Assembly (NCBI GenBank): GCA_002728715.1
Contig: PBVQ01000025.1
Coordinates: 1-33,919 of the forward strand
DNA: 33,919 nucleotides
Reading direction: 5' to 3'
From: Dehalococcoidia bacterium
Lineage (GTDB): Bacteria > Chloroflexota > Dehalococcoidia > Lucifugimonadales > Lucifugimonadaceae
The notes under the pieces: model-generated
What the model was told of the DNA's origin: nothing
The model's input: only the letters and a program-made list of their open reading frames with translations
Databases searched by the model: none
Shown here: piece after piece, positions 24,182-33,139 of the stretch
Numbering within the stretch: the stretch's first letter is position 1
How the letters are laid out: the number at the start of each line of letters is the position of its first letter
Made by a program: the position numbers and the translations under genes

Positions 24182-25342
24182 ATGAAAATAACAGAAGTAA
24201 AGCCCTTTGCAGTATGGGTCGGTAGAAGGAATCAAATGCTGGTAAAAATAGAAACAGATGAAGGCATATACGGCTGGGGTGAATCTGGTTTTTCTGGTAG
24301 GGAACTTGGAGTAAAAGGAATAATAGAACACTATAGAGAATTTCTGATAGGAAAAGATCCTATGAGCAGAGGAGCACTTTGGCAAGAAATGTATAGAAGC
24401 CAATACTTTGAGGGTGGAAGAACTTTAACTGCTGCAATCTCTGCAATAGATATAGCTCTATATGATATTGTTGGAAAAAAATTAGGTGTACCTGTTTACG
24501 AATTGCTTGGAGGAAAGCATAGAAATAAGGTACCAGTGTTTGCAACAACAGCAGGTCCTTATGGGCAAGATATGATCGATCAAGCAAAAGAATTTATGGA
24601 AATGGGAATTAATGCATTTAGGCTCTCTTATGACAACATGGACATACAAAGTGGAGGGTTATTTGAACCAAGGGTATCAATTGCCAATTCAGCTGAATGG
24701 TTTATAGAAGCAAGAAAACAGCTTGGAAATCAAGCAATAATTGGTGTTGATTATCATCATAGACTAAATGTTGCGGAAACGGCATCTTTTTGTCAAATGA
24801 TGCCATCACACACCTTAGATTTTATTGAAGAACCCATCAGAGATGAAACCCCTGAGGCATACGAAGTTTTACGCACGCTTACAGATGTTCCATTTGCAAT
24901 CGGAGAAGAATTTGCATCAAAATGGCAGTTTTTACCATACATAGAAAGAGGTATAACAAATTACGCAAGAGTTGATATATGTAATGTTGGAGGTTTTACA
25001 GAATCTATGAAGGTTGCAGGCTGGGCTGAAGCTCACTATATTGACCTAATGCCTCATAATCCACTTGGTCCTATTTGTACTGCTGCTTCCGTTCATTTAG
25101 GGGCTGCAGTACCAAACTTTGCATGGCTAGAAGTTGCTATGGCAAGAGCTTCAAATAATTATGGCGAGGGTCCAAATTTTGAGGTATACCCTGAACAAGT
25201 ATTGTTGGAAGGCAACGGGTATTCACTCCCAGAAAAACCTGGTTTAGGCGTAGAAGTGAACGAGGATAAATTATCCGAACCATTCAAATTTTGGGAGGCT
25301 CCACATCCTCACAAAGAAGATGGTTCTCATACTAACTGGTAA
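24182..25342 (+). CDS. Enolase-superfamily acid-sugar dehydratase, paralog 2
   Basis: Second tandem copy (386 residues), clearly a duplicate of the preceding gene. Catalytic and metal residues are all kept: D190 and H192 (GVDYHHR), the IEEP pair, IGEEFASKW, and H292 (MPHNPLGPI). The segment at about 123-185 is different from paralog 1 (here FRLSYDNMDIQSGG), as is the extreme C-terminal loop after WLEVA, so it probably acts on a related but different acid sugar or epimer. AGGAGA precedes the ATG, 27 bases after the first paralog. At the DNA level the two copies differ at many synonymous sites, which argues for an old duplication. Confidence 0.9.
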   Translation: MKITEVKPFAVWVGRRNQMLVKIETDEGIYGWGESGFSGRELGVKGIIEHYREFLIGKDPMSRGALWQEMYRSQYFEGGRTLTAAISAIDIALYDIVGKKLGVPVYELLGGKHRNKVPVFATTAGPYGQDMIDQAKEFMEMGINAFRLSYDNMDIQSGGLFEPRVSIANSAEWFIEARKQLGNQAIIGVDYHHRLNVAETASFCQMMPSHTLDFIEEPIRDETPEAYEVLRTLTDVPFAIGEEFASKWQFLPYIERGITNYARVDICNVGGFTESMKVAGWAEAHYIDLMPHNPLGPICTAASVHLGAAVPNFAWLEVAMARASNNYGEGPNFEVYPEQVLLEGNGYSLPEKPGLGVEVNEDKLSEPFKFWEAPHPHKEDGSHTNW

Positions 25343-25362
25343 AAATTATAAAGGAGAAATTC

Positions 25363-26142
25363 ATGACTTTTTCTATAGATCTTAATGGGAAAAAAGGAAT
25401 TGTATTTGGAGTCGCAAACCATAGAAGTATCGCATGGGCGATATCTAAAGTACTTGCAGATGCTGGTGCAGAATTATGTTTTACTTATCTTAACGAAAGG
25501 CTTAAGCAACCTGTAGAAAAGACTGTATCTGAAATTGGCAATCCATTATTACTAGAATGTGATGCAACGGATGAGAAGCAAATAGAAAAAGTATACGAAA
25601 CTGTTAAAAATCATTATGGAAGCATAGATTTTATAGTACATTGTATTGCATACGCTGAAAGAGAAGATTTAGGGGGGAATTTTTCAGATACAAATATAAG
25701 TGGTTTTAGAACGGCTCTAGAAACCAGTGCATATACTCTAATTCCTGTTGTCGGAAAAGCAGCAAACTTGTTCGGAGAAAATGGGGGTTCTGTGATTACA
25801 TTAACTTTTGATGCATCTCAAAGAGTATATCCAGGTTATAACATTATGGGAACTGCTAAAGCTGCATTAGAAAATGAAGTAAGACAACTAGCAGTCGAAT
25901 TTGGAGAAAAAAATATTAGAGTTAATTCAATATCTGCAGGACCACTTCCCACGTTAGCGGCAAGAAGTATTCCAGGATTTAGCGAAATGAATAAAGCTCA
26001 CAGAGAAAGATCTCCATTAAAAAGAAATATTAATCATAATGAGGTAGCTATGACTGCTCTTTTTTTATTGAGTGATATGTCTTCAGGTATAACTGGAGCC
26101 AATATTCCTGTAGATGCAGGTTATGGAATAATTGCATTATAA
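25363..26142 (+). CDS. fabI: FabI-like enoyl-ACP reductase / SDR
   Basis: A 259-residue short-chain dehydrogenase most similar to NADH-dependent enoyl-ACP reductase FabI, which performs the last step of fatty-acid elongation. Features seen: the FabI-type cofactor loop GVANHRSIAWAIS, the EDLGG stretch, Y159-x6-K166 in YNIMGTAK, ISAGPLPTLAAR, and the end GITGANIPVDAGYG. The residue that is Tyr146 in E. coli FabI is phenylalanine here (F149), while the equivalents of Tyr156 and Lys163 are kept. AAGGAGAAATTC gives a strong ribosome site. It sits at the end of the acid-sugar dehydratase operon, an odd place for a fatty-acid gene, so a catabolic dehydrogenase derived from FabI is an alternative. 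Confidence 0.8.
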   Translation: MTFSIDLNGKKGIVFGVANHRSIAWAISKVLADAGAELCFTYLNERLKQPVEKTVSEIGNPLLLECDATDEKQIEKVYETVKNHYGSIDFIVHCIAYAEREDLGGNFSDTNISGFRTALETSAYTLIPVVGKAANLFGENGGSVITLTFDASQRVYPGYNIMGTAKAALENEVRQLAVEFGEKNIRVNSISAGPLPTLAARSIPGFSEMNKAHRERSPLKRNINHNEVAMTALFLLSDMSSGITGANIPVDAGYGIIAL

Positions 26143-26146
26143 AATT

Positions 26147-27133
26147 TTATTCAGGTAATTGTGGAATAGGCTTTCCTGTAAGATAATTTCCAATTATAGA
26201 GCCTAGCTCTGAGGGAGCGTTCGTTCTTTTTGATTCAAATATAGACTGTGAACCTGTTATTACATTTTTGTCATTAGCGCACAAATAATCTATAGAATTA
26301 ATAGAATCTGTTGTATAAAAATCTAACCTAAAAATTGTTGTACATCCATCATGATCACTTATTGGAATATCTAAATTTAATATAGAAAGAAGTTTTCCTG
26401 TATCTTCAATACTAATCTGATCTATTTCATCAAACTTAAAGTTAACAAAATTTCGAGTAAGTAAAACTATTCTTTGGGTTTTTTCAAGATTAAGTTCTTG
26501 ATATAAATTAACTGTTGGCCCATCTAAAACTTCAATTTCATCGCATCTAAAAATTACAGTATCGTCAATATCGACATGGTATTCCCATGTTTTATCGCCA
26601 TCAGACAAAAAATACTTATATCCTGGATATTCTCCAAGAGAGTCTTCGTAATAAACTCCAGGCGAAGGACAACCATATGATGAATCAGACCATTTATATG
26701 GGTAAAATTCTTCTAAATAAAGTTTACTTGGGTCAATATTTTTTTCATAAATAAGTCTAGCCATTTCCTGAACATAAGAGCTTGGAGGAGAATTTCTTAA
26801 TGCGTCGTCTGGAACAGGGAGAACAGTAGGAATAATTGCAGTAGGTTTTGGTTCTATAGTTGGAGATAATTCAACATTAGGTTGTTTAGGAAAAGGAGGA
26901 ACAAATTTTTCTCCATCTGAAACTGTAGGAATGGGGGTTGTAGTAGGGGTCACTTGGTTAATTTTCGGCACAGAAGTAGGAGTCACTGTATTAATGGCTA
27001 ATGTAGGTTTTAAAACTATATTCTGAGTGGAAATCCTTGGTTTACTTTGAACACAAGAAATAGAAAAAAAGAGAATCATAGATAAAAAAATCAATGATAA
27101 ATGGCTTAATATTACTCTGTTGGAAAGAAACAT
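26147..27133 (-). CDS. Lipoprotein with Thr/Pro-rich linker, unknown function
   Basis: Exported, probably lipid-anchored protein (328 residues): signal peptide with lipobox FSISC and acceptor C27, then a low-complexity linker to about residue 110 rich in TP/PT steps (TPTTTPIPT), then a globular domain. That domain contains the recurring W-x-D-x-S-x-G-C-P-x-P-G-x-x-Y pattern (W148, C155, P156, P158, G159) followed by W-E-Y-H (183-186) and C197. I have met this pattern in secreted bacterial proteins of unknown function. Two further cysteines (DHDGCTT, DYLCAND) could form a second disulfide. It starts one base after the histidine kinase stop, so it belongs to the regulatory operon and may be its sensor partner or an accessory. 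Confidence 0.78.
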   Translation of the reverse strand: MFLSNRVILSHLSLIFLSMILFFSISCVQSKPRISTQNIVLKPTLAINTVTPTSVPKINQVTPTTTPIPTVSDGEKFVPPFPKQPNVELSPTIEPKPTAIIPTVLPVPDDALRNSPPSSYVQEMARLIYEKNIDPSKLYLEEFYPYKWSDSSYGCPSPGVYYEDSLGEYPGYKYFLSDGDKTWEYHVDIDDTVIFRCDEIEVLDGPTVNLYQELNLEKTQRIVLLTRNFVNFKFDEIDQISIEDTGKLLSILNLDIPISDHDGCTTIFRLDFYTTDSINSIDYLCANDKNVITGSQSIFESKRTNAPSELGSIIGNYLTGKPIPQLPE

Positions 27134-27134
27134 A

Positions 27135-28094
27135 TTACTTAGATCTGTTATCTAAAGGAAGCCTTAATATAAAAGTTGTACCTTTATCCTCGTTAGTTTT
27201 AGAAAAATTTGAATTAACATCCAAAGTCCCTCCACAAAAAGTAGTCAATGAGTCTGCTATAAATAACCCAATACCAGAACTTTGCTTTTCACTTCTTGCT
27301 GCTAACTCTGGAGTCCAACCTCTATTAAATATATGAGGCAAATGTGATTTTTCTATTCCTTGTCCGTCATCCCATACTTTCACATAATAATAATTTTCAT
27401 CTTTAATTAGTGAAATTTCAATTTGTTTATTTGCAAATTTAGTTGCATTGTCAACTATGTTAGTAACTATGTGATCCAGTGCAGATGCATCTCCAAAAAC
27501 TATTCCAAAATCACTCGGATCTGCCCACCATACGAGATCCACTCCCTTTTCCTTCCCAACATAAAAATACCTATCAGTTATATTTCTAATTACAGAAGCT
27601 GGCTCTACCGGCTCAGATGAAGGTTTAGCATTAGGATTCTCAAGATCTACTAAAACTCTTACGTTTTCAATCATTAATCTAAAATTTGGTGATTGTTGTT
27701 CAATTTCATCAATTAATTCCGTAACCATTCTCGGAACTTTACTTTCTGTCTCTTTGATGACAGCTCTAACTTCTCTTTCTTTACCTAGAATTCTTCTGAG
27801 AGGCCTACCCATGTCATGGGCAAAAGTATCAAAATAATCTTGAGTGACCCTACTCCAGCTTTTTATATTTTTGTTGTCTTCAATTTTTTTATCGTAAAAA
27901 TAATTAATGATATATAGAAGTATGCAACTTACAATAAATATAGAACCTCCTAGATAGGCAATAGGCTCAATCCACCATAAAGAATTAGGAGATAAATCAT
28001 CTCCTATAATAGGAGATGAAATTATCATAATTACTCCTATGATAAGGAAGATAATAATACTTTTTTTTATTAATGCTAAAATATCTATTTTCAT
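27135..28094 (-). CDS. Membrane histidine kinase
   Basis: A 319-residue sensor kinase. Two membrane helices (about 10-29 and 44-66) enclose only about 15 external residues, so there is no periplasmic sensor domain. The dimerisation helix holds the phospho-acceptor H93 in FAHDMGRPL, a slightly unusual H-box (commonly SHELRTPL). The catalytic domain has an N-box DHIVTNIVDNATKFA, G1 VWDDGQGIEKSHLPHIF and G2 SSGIGLFIADSL. It follows the response regulator by 2 bases and precedes the lipoprotein by 1 base. Sensing could occur within the membrane or through the lipoprotein; both are inference. Confidence 0.9.
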   Translation of the reverse strand: MKIDILALIKKSIIIFLIIGVIMIISSPIIGDDLSPNSLWWIEPIAYLGGSIFIVSCILLYIINYFYDKKIEDNKNIKSWSRVTQDYFDTFAHDMGRPLRRILGKEREVRAVIKETESKVPRMVTELIDEIEQQSPNFRLMIENVRVLVDLENPNAKPSSEPVEPASVIRNITDRYFYVGKEKGVDLVWWADPSDFGIVFGDASALDHIVTNIVDNATKFANKQIEISLIKDENYYYVKVWDDGQGIEKSHLPHIFNRGWTPELAARSEKQSSGIGLFIADSLTTFCGGTLDVNSNFSKTNEDKGTTFILRLPLDNRSK

Positions 28095-28096
28095 TA

Positions 28097-28891
28097 TTAT
28101 TCTGGATGTATTAACCTATATCCCCTATTTCTAACATTAATTATTAATTCATTAGCACTAAATTCTCTTCCTATAGATTTTCCTAAGGAAATCTTAAGTT
28201 CTCTTATTCTTACTCTCAAAGATGCTCTTGAATCTTCTCCAAATGAAAACCTTTCAAGTTTAGAAAATGGAACTAGTTCTCCTTCACTTCTATATAGTGC
28301 TGCAGCTAGTTCTTTTAATATTTCTAATTTCATTCCCTGAACATCTTTGACAATTTCTTTTTTACCATCAACAATTGCATAAACAGCAGAGTTATCAGAA
28401 TCTATTTCGAAAAGATCTCCTATCATAACTTTCTCAGGGGCACTACCAATTAGCCTGCGCAAACGAAGAACAACTTCTTCTGGACTAGCCAATTTATCTA
28501 TGAAATCCACATTAGCATCAACGCTCAAGGTTGCTGTTACAGCAGTGTCTCTATATGGTCCCTGCGCATATTGAGTGAACATCAAAACAGGTATTTTGTT
28601 ATTTCTATCAACTATTTTTTTTAATATTGATAAGCCCTTAAATCTATCAGTATCATACTCTCCAAACCTAACATCTAGAAGTATAGCGTCAGGATGGTAC
28701 TCCTCTAATGCAAAAAGAGTTTGAATTTCATATTCATCACCTGTACCCATTGTACCTTTAGGCTTTACAACAATAGTCTTAAAACCATCTATCTCTAGCC
28801 TTCTCAAAACTGATCTCATTAAGTCTGACATATGTTCATCATCAACAACGAGTATTTTTTGATTATTATTTTTTTCGCTTAAATTATTCAT
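28097..28891 (-). CDS. Response regulator with OmpR/PhoB-type DNA-binding domain
   Basis: Transcription regulator of 264 residues paired with the kinase downstream. Receiver domain about 11-150: acidic pocket D17/D18 (LVVDDEH), phospho-acceptor D73 (ILLDVRF), switch T106 (MFTQYA) and K133 (DFIDKLAS). It carries extra residues after strand 2 (about 43-56, with GTMGTGDEYE) and around 76-85, making the receiver larger than the usual 120. The C-terminal winged helix (about 190-264) ends ASLRVRIRELKISLG and IINVRNRGYRLI, typical trans_reg_C. It is first in the operon and diverges from dnaE; the dyad AGTATAAAATACT at 28944-28956 could be a binding site. Targets unknown. Confidence 0.9.
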   Translation of the reverse strand: MNNLSEKNNNQKILVVDDEHMSDLMRSVLRRLEIDGFKTIVVKPKGTMGTGDEYEIQTLFALEEYHPDAILLDVRFGEYDTDRFKGLSILKKIVDRNNKIPVLMFTQYAQGPYRDTAVTATLSVDANVDFIDKLASPEEVVLRLRRLIGSAPEKVMIGDLFEIDSDNSAVYAIVDGKKEIVKDVQGMKLEILKELAAALYRSEGELVPFSKLERFSFGEDSRASLRVRIRELKISLGKSIGREFSANELIINVRNRGYRLIHPE

Positions 28892-28943
28892 ATTAACTAC
28901 TATTATATAATTTTATTAAAAACTAGGTGGTATATAGAAAAAA

Positions 28944-28956
28944 AGTATAAAATACT
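28944..28956. promoter_or_regulatory. Short dyad between response regulator and dnaE
   Basis: AGTAT-AAA-ATACT is a 5+5 inverted repeat with a 3-base centre in the 169-base divergent gap, 53 bases upstream of the response regulator start. It could be an operator or simply chance in AT-rich DNA. Perfect TATAAT hexamers at 28993-28998 and 29009-29014 may serve dnaE. Confidence 0.3.
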
Positions 28957-29060
28957 CCAAATTGTATTTTTTTAATCAAAAAGAGCAATTTTTATAATAA
29001 AAATAAAATATAATTTCATTAATCATTATTTTACCTAAACAAATATATAAAAAAATAGAC

Positions 29061-32000
29061 TTGAAAAATTTTGTTCATTTACATAATCATTCTGAATTTT
29101 CTCTACTAGATGGATTTAGCAGAATCCCTGAGATGGTCAGAAGAACAAAGGAACTTGGGCAACCTGGTTTAGCAATCACAGATCACGGAAACCTTCATGC
29201 TGCTATAGATTTTTATAAACAGTCAAAAAATGAAGGTATAAAACCTATAATAGGCCTAGAAGGTTATGTTGCTTTTAAAAAAAAAGAAGAAAGAAATCCA
29301 AATGAAAGATCTCCTTATCATATAACTCTTTTAGCACAAAATAAAATTGGGTATAAAAATCTTATTAGCCTAGCATCTGAATCTCATTTATACGGTTTTT
29401 ACTACAGACCTCGGATGGATAGAGAATTATTGGCAAAATATTCTGATGGTATTATTGTTTTATCAGGTTGCCCATCAGGAGAATTACCAAAAAAAATTAT
29501 TCAAGATTCAGATGAAGAGATCTTAGAGACAATCGAATGGTACTCAAATGTTTTTCAGGATAATTATTATCTTGAAATTATGAATCACAATTTTGTACCA
29601 AATCAAGAAAAAATAAATAATAAACTAATAGAACTTAGCCAAAAAACAGGAATACCTGCGGTTATTACAAATGACTCTCATTATGTCACAAAAGATCAAC
29701 ATGAGGCTCAAGATATTTTGACATGCATACAAACAAATTCAAATATCAATGATTCAAAAAGATTCCATATGGAAGATCATTCATATTACATAAAAAGTAC
29801 TGAAGAAATGCATGAAGAATGGAATAATCTTCCAGAAGCACTGGAAAATACTATTAATATTTATGACTCTGTTGATTTGAATCTTGAATTCGGTGTTAAT
29901 CATCTGCCAAAATTTCCTACTTCAAGCAATAAATCCTCATTCGAATATTTGAAAGAGCTTAGTTACAAAGGATTAAGAAAAAGGTATACAAATCCTGAAA
30001 ACAAACTAATAGAAAGACTTGATTATGAACTTGGAATAATAGAAGAAACAAATTTTGCAGATTATTTTTTAGTTTGTTGGGATATTTTTAATTTTGTAAA
30101 TGAGAAAAAAATACTATCAGCAGTAAGAGGTTCAGCTGCATCAAGTTTAGTACTTTATTGCTTAGAAGTAACTCAAATAGATCCAATGAAATATGATTTA
30201 TTTTTTGAAAGATTTCTTAACCTAGAGAGAAGAGAAATGCCCGATATTGATATGGACTTTGCAGATGATAAAAGAGAAGAAGTAATAAAATATTGTATTG
30301 ACCATTATGGGAGGGATCATGTTGCGCAAATTATCACGTTTGGAACCTTAGGTGCAAAAGCAGCTATAAGAGATACAGCTAGAGCAATGGGATTGCCATT
30401 AAGTCTTTCAGATAAAATGGCTAAAATGGTCCCTATGACTTTAGGAATTAACTTAAAACAAGCTGTGAGTGAATCAAAAGAACTGCAGTCTGAAATCGAT
30501 ACTAATGTTGATGCAAAAAATTTATATAATATGGCCACAAGAGTCGAAGGGTCTGTAAGGCATGCAAGTACTCACGCAGCTGCGATAGTTATATCTGAAG
30601 AGCCATTGACAAACTTTGTACCTTTGCAGAGATCTACCAGAGATAAAAATCAAGAAAATTCTACTCCAACAACTCAATATTCTATGAATCCTGTTGCTGA
30701 TGTAGGGTTACTAAAAATGGATTTCTTAGGTTTGGCTAACTTATCAATTATAGATAAATGTGTTAATCAAATTCATAAAAACACTGGAGAAAAGATTAAC
30801 GTCTACTCATTGCCGCTTGATAATGACAAAGCATTCGATATTCTTAGCACGGGTAATACATTTGGCATATTTCAACTCGAATCTCAAGGAATGAGAAAAA
30901 ACATAAAAGAGTTAAAACCTAAATCGATAAACGATATTGCAGCTATGATTGCATTGTATAGGCCTGGACCAATGGATGAAATAGATACTTTCATTGATGC
31001 AAAGCACGGAAAAGCAAAGATCACTTATCCACATGATGATCTTAAAGATCTATTAGAGTCTACTTATGGAGTGATAGTTTATCAGGATCAAGTAATGTTA
31101 ATTGCACAAGCATTTGGAGGATATACGCTTGGTGAAGCAGATATTCTACGTAAAGCAATGGGGAAAAAAATCCCTGAAGTTATGGAAAAAGAAAAAGAAA
31201 AATTTATTAATGGTGCTATGGAAAAAAATTATACGCATGAACAAGCAAATAAAGTTTTTGACTTAATTACTCCATTTGCTGGATACGGATTTAATAAGGC
31301 ACATGCTATTTCTTATGCTTACATTGCTTACTGGACGGCTTACTTCAAATCTAACTATCCAAACGAGTATATGACAGCAGTCCTAGATTCTTCTATCGGT
31401 AATCCAGATAAGATAGGACAAGCAGTGAGAGAAGCTAATAAACTAGGTATTGATATTTTACCACCAGACATTAATTCTTCGTACTCTAAATTTTCAATAG
31501 AAAAAAATAACCAAGGCACTACCTGTATCAGATTTGGGCTTTCTGCTGTAAAAAATGTAGGCAACATAGCTGTGGAATCAATGGTAGAAGCTAGAGACTC
31601 TGAAGGAAAATTTTTTACTTTCGACGACATATGCAAAAGAATAGATTCGAAATTTATGAATAGAAGAGTATTGGAAAGTTTGGTTAAAGTTGGAGCATTT
31701 GATGCTTTTGGTGATCGAACAAATATACTTAATTCCATAAGTAAAATAATTTCCTTAAATCAAACACAAACAAAACTAAAAGAAAGTGGTCAAACATCTA
31801 TGTTTGATATGCTTGGGCAATCAGTGCCAACCCCTACTGCAAATATTGATATAGAAAATATTGTAAAGACAGATGACCAAGAAAAAGTTTTATGGGAAAG
31901 AGAATTACTTGGAATAGAAATCACAGAAAGTCCTTTTTCTAAAGAGATGAAAACTCAACCAGAAAATGTTTTAGTTTATGCCTCTGACCTAAGTAACGAT

Positions 32001-32648
32001 ATGATTAACCAAAAAAAAGCAATTATTGGACAAGTAAATGAAATAAGAGAATTATTCAAAAAGAATAATGAAAAATTTTTATCTGTAGATTTATCTCTTC
32101 TCGATGGAAATATTGAGTTGATTGTATGGCCAAACATTCTAGAGAAAAATCCTGAAGCTTGGCTCAAGGGGAATTTTATCTCTATAACTGGAGTTGTAAA
32201 AGATAGATTTAATCAACTTACAATACATGTAGAGGAGTATAATATTTATGAACTAAATAAAATTGAAAAAAATGAAAGTCCTATTTTGGAAAAAGAGAAT
32301 ATAACAAATTTCAACTCATACAATGAACCAAAACCTACTATTAATGATCAAGTAAGTCCCATTAATAAAGAAAACATTATTCAAGATACCCCTTTAGATA
32401 AAGCAGTAGAAGAAGACATTCATATCAAAATAAAAGATACTGGAAATAAATCATATGATGAAAAAAATATTGAAGAAATATTTGATGCATGCGCTTTTTC
32501 GCCCGGTAATCGAAAAGTGATTTTAGAAATTGAATCTCAAAATAATAATGAAAATACAGTTCAACTTGAGATTCCACATCTTGTAGATGGGTCAAGTATT
32601 TTTTTTGAAAGAATTAAATCCTTAACTGGTCAAGAATCTAGGAAATAG
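29061..32648 (+). CDS. dnaE: DNA polymerase III alpha subunit
   Basis: Replicative polymerase catalytic subunit, 1195 residues. Domains in order: PHP (about 1-280) with HLHNHSEFS, ITDHGNL, SGCPSGE and TNDSHYV metal-site motifs retained; polymerase core with RGSAASSLV, catalytic D395/D397 in PDIDMDF and D554 in KMDFLGL (E. coli D401/D403/D555), YRPGPM, and FNKAHAISYAYIAYW; helix-hairpin-helix region with FGLSAVKNVG; OB fold about 990-1070 (IIGQVNEIRELF); an acidic, low-complexity linker about 1070-1130; and a C-terminal tau-binding-like domain. The start is a TTG at 29061 without a Shine-Dalgarno site; it gives the family's normal N-terminus. TATAAA at 29046-29051 suggests a very short leader. 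The 3' end overlaps ogt by 11 bases tail to tail. Confidence 0.97.
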   Translation: MKNFVHLHNHSEFSLLDGFSRIPEMVRRTKELGQPGLAITDHGNLHAAIDFYKQSKNEGIKPIIGLEGYVAFKKKEERNPNERSPYHITLLAQNKIGYKNLISLASESHLYGFYYRPRMDRELLAKYSDGIIVLSGCPSGELPKKIIQDSDEEILETIEWYSNVFQDNYYLEIMNHNFVPNQEKINNKLIELSQKTGIPAVITNDSHYVTKDQHEAQDILTCIQTNSNINDSKRFHMEDHSYYIKSTEEMHEEWNNLPEALENTINIYDSVDLNLEFGVNHLPKFPTSSNKSSFEYLKELSYKGLRKRYTNPENKLIERLDYELGIIEETNFADYFLVCWDIFNFVNEKKILSAVRGSAASSLVLYCLEVTQIDPMKYDLFFERFLNLERREMPDIDMDFADDKREEVIKYCIDHYGRDHVAQIITFGTLGAKAAIRDTARAMGLPLSLSDKMAKMVPMTLGINLKQAVSESKELQSEIDTNVDAKNLYNMATRVEGSVRHASTHAAAIVISEEPLTNFVPLQRSTRDKNQENSTPTTQYSMNPVADVGLLKMDFLGLANLSIIDKCVNQIHKNTGEKINVYSLPLDNDKAFDILSTGNTFGIFQLESQGMRKNIKELKPKSINDIAAMIALYRPGPMDEIDTFIDAKHGKAKITYPHDDLKDLLESTYGVIVYQDQVMLIAQAFGGYTLGEADILRKAMGKKIPEVMEKEKEKFINGAMEKNYTHEQANKVFDLITPFAGYGFNKAHAISYAYIAYWTAYFKSNYPNEYMTAVLDSSIGNPDKIGQAVREANKLGIDILPPDINSSYSKFSIEKNNQGTTCIRFGLSAVKNVGNIAVESMVEARDSEGKFFTFDDICKRIDSKFMNRRVLESLVKVGAFDAFGDRTNILNSISKIISLNQTQTKLKESGQTSMFDMLGQSVPTPTANIDIENIVKTDDQEKVLWERELLGIEITESPFSKEMKTQPENVLVYASDLSNDMINQKKAIIGQVNEIRELFKKNNEKFLSVDLSLLDGNIELIVWPNILEKNPEAWLKGNFISITGVVKDRFNQLTIHVEEYNIYELNKIEKNESPILEKENITNFNSYNEPKPTINDQVSPINKENIIQDTPLDKAVEEDIHIKIKDTGNKSYDEKNIEEIFDACAFSPGNRKVILEIESQNNNENTVQLEIPHLVDGSSIFFERIKSLTGQESRK

Positions 32649-33138
32649 TATTATTTTTTTCTAGTTCAATCAATTTCTTTTTCATAATACTTCCTCCTTG
32701 AAAGCCTCCAATATTTCCATCTGAACTAATCACTCTGTGACATGGAATAAATAATGGCAGAGGATTTTTAGACATAGATAATCCTGCATATCTATAAGCT
32801 TTGGGTTTTTTTGAATTATTTGCCAACCATTTATAACTTCTTGTTTCTCCAAATGGAATTTTTCTACAAGTTTCCCAAAAGTTTATAAAACTTCCACTAT
32901 TATGGTAGTCTATTTGTATATTTTGTAAATTGATCTTTATTCCATCAAAATACTGAATAACTGTTTTTGATAATTTTTCTAATTTTTCTGTTTTATTTAT
33001 CCTAAATTCCTGATTTTCTATAAATTTCATAACTTCATTAAAATTTTTTTTAGGCAAACATGATTTTACTAGCCCTTTGGAGCTTGAAATAATCCCTACC
33101 CATCCAAGTGAAGTCTCAAAAATTTTATACTGATACAT
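32638..33138 (-). CDS. ogt: Methylated-DNA-protein cysteine methyltransferase
   Basis: Suicide repair enzyme that takes the alkyl group from O6-alkylguanine onto its own cysteine, C133 in IPCHRVI. The helix-turn-helix segment GETRSYKWLANNSKKPKAYR with the RxxG(A)L-like region, and the downstream GNIGGFQGG, complete the C-terminal domain; the N-terminal ribonuclease-like domain (about 1-85) is diverged. Length 166 fits Ogt/MGMT without an Ada regulatory domain. Its ATG follows the NIPSNAP gene stop by one base (TAAAATG), so the two are coupled, and its 3' end overlaps dnaE by 11 bases. Confidence 0.95.
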   Translation of the reverse strand: MYQYKIFETSLGWVGIISSSKGLVKSCLPKKNFNEVMKFIENQEFRINKTEKLEKLSKTVIQYFDGIKINLQNIQIDYHNSGSFINFWETCRKIPFGETRSYKWLANNSKKPKAYRYAGLSMSKNPLPLFIPCHRVISSDGNIGGFQGGSIMKKKLIELEKNNTIS

Positions 33139-33139
33139 T

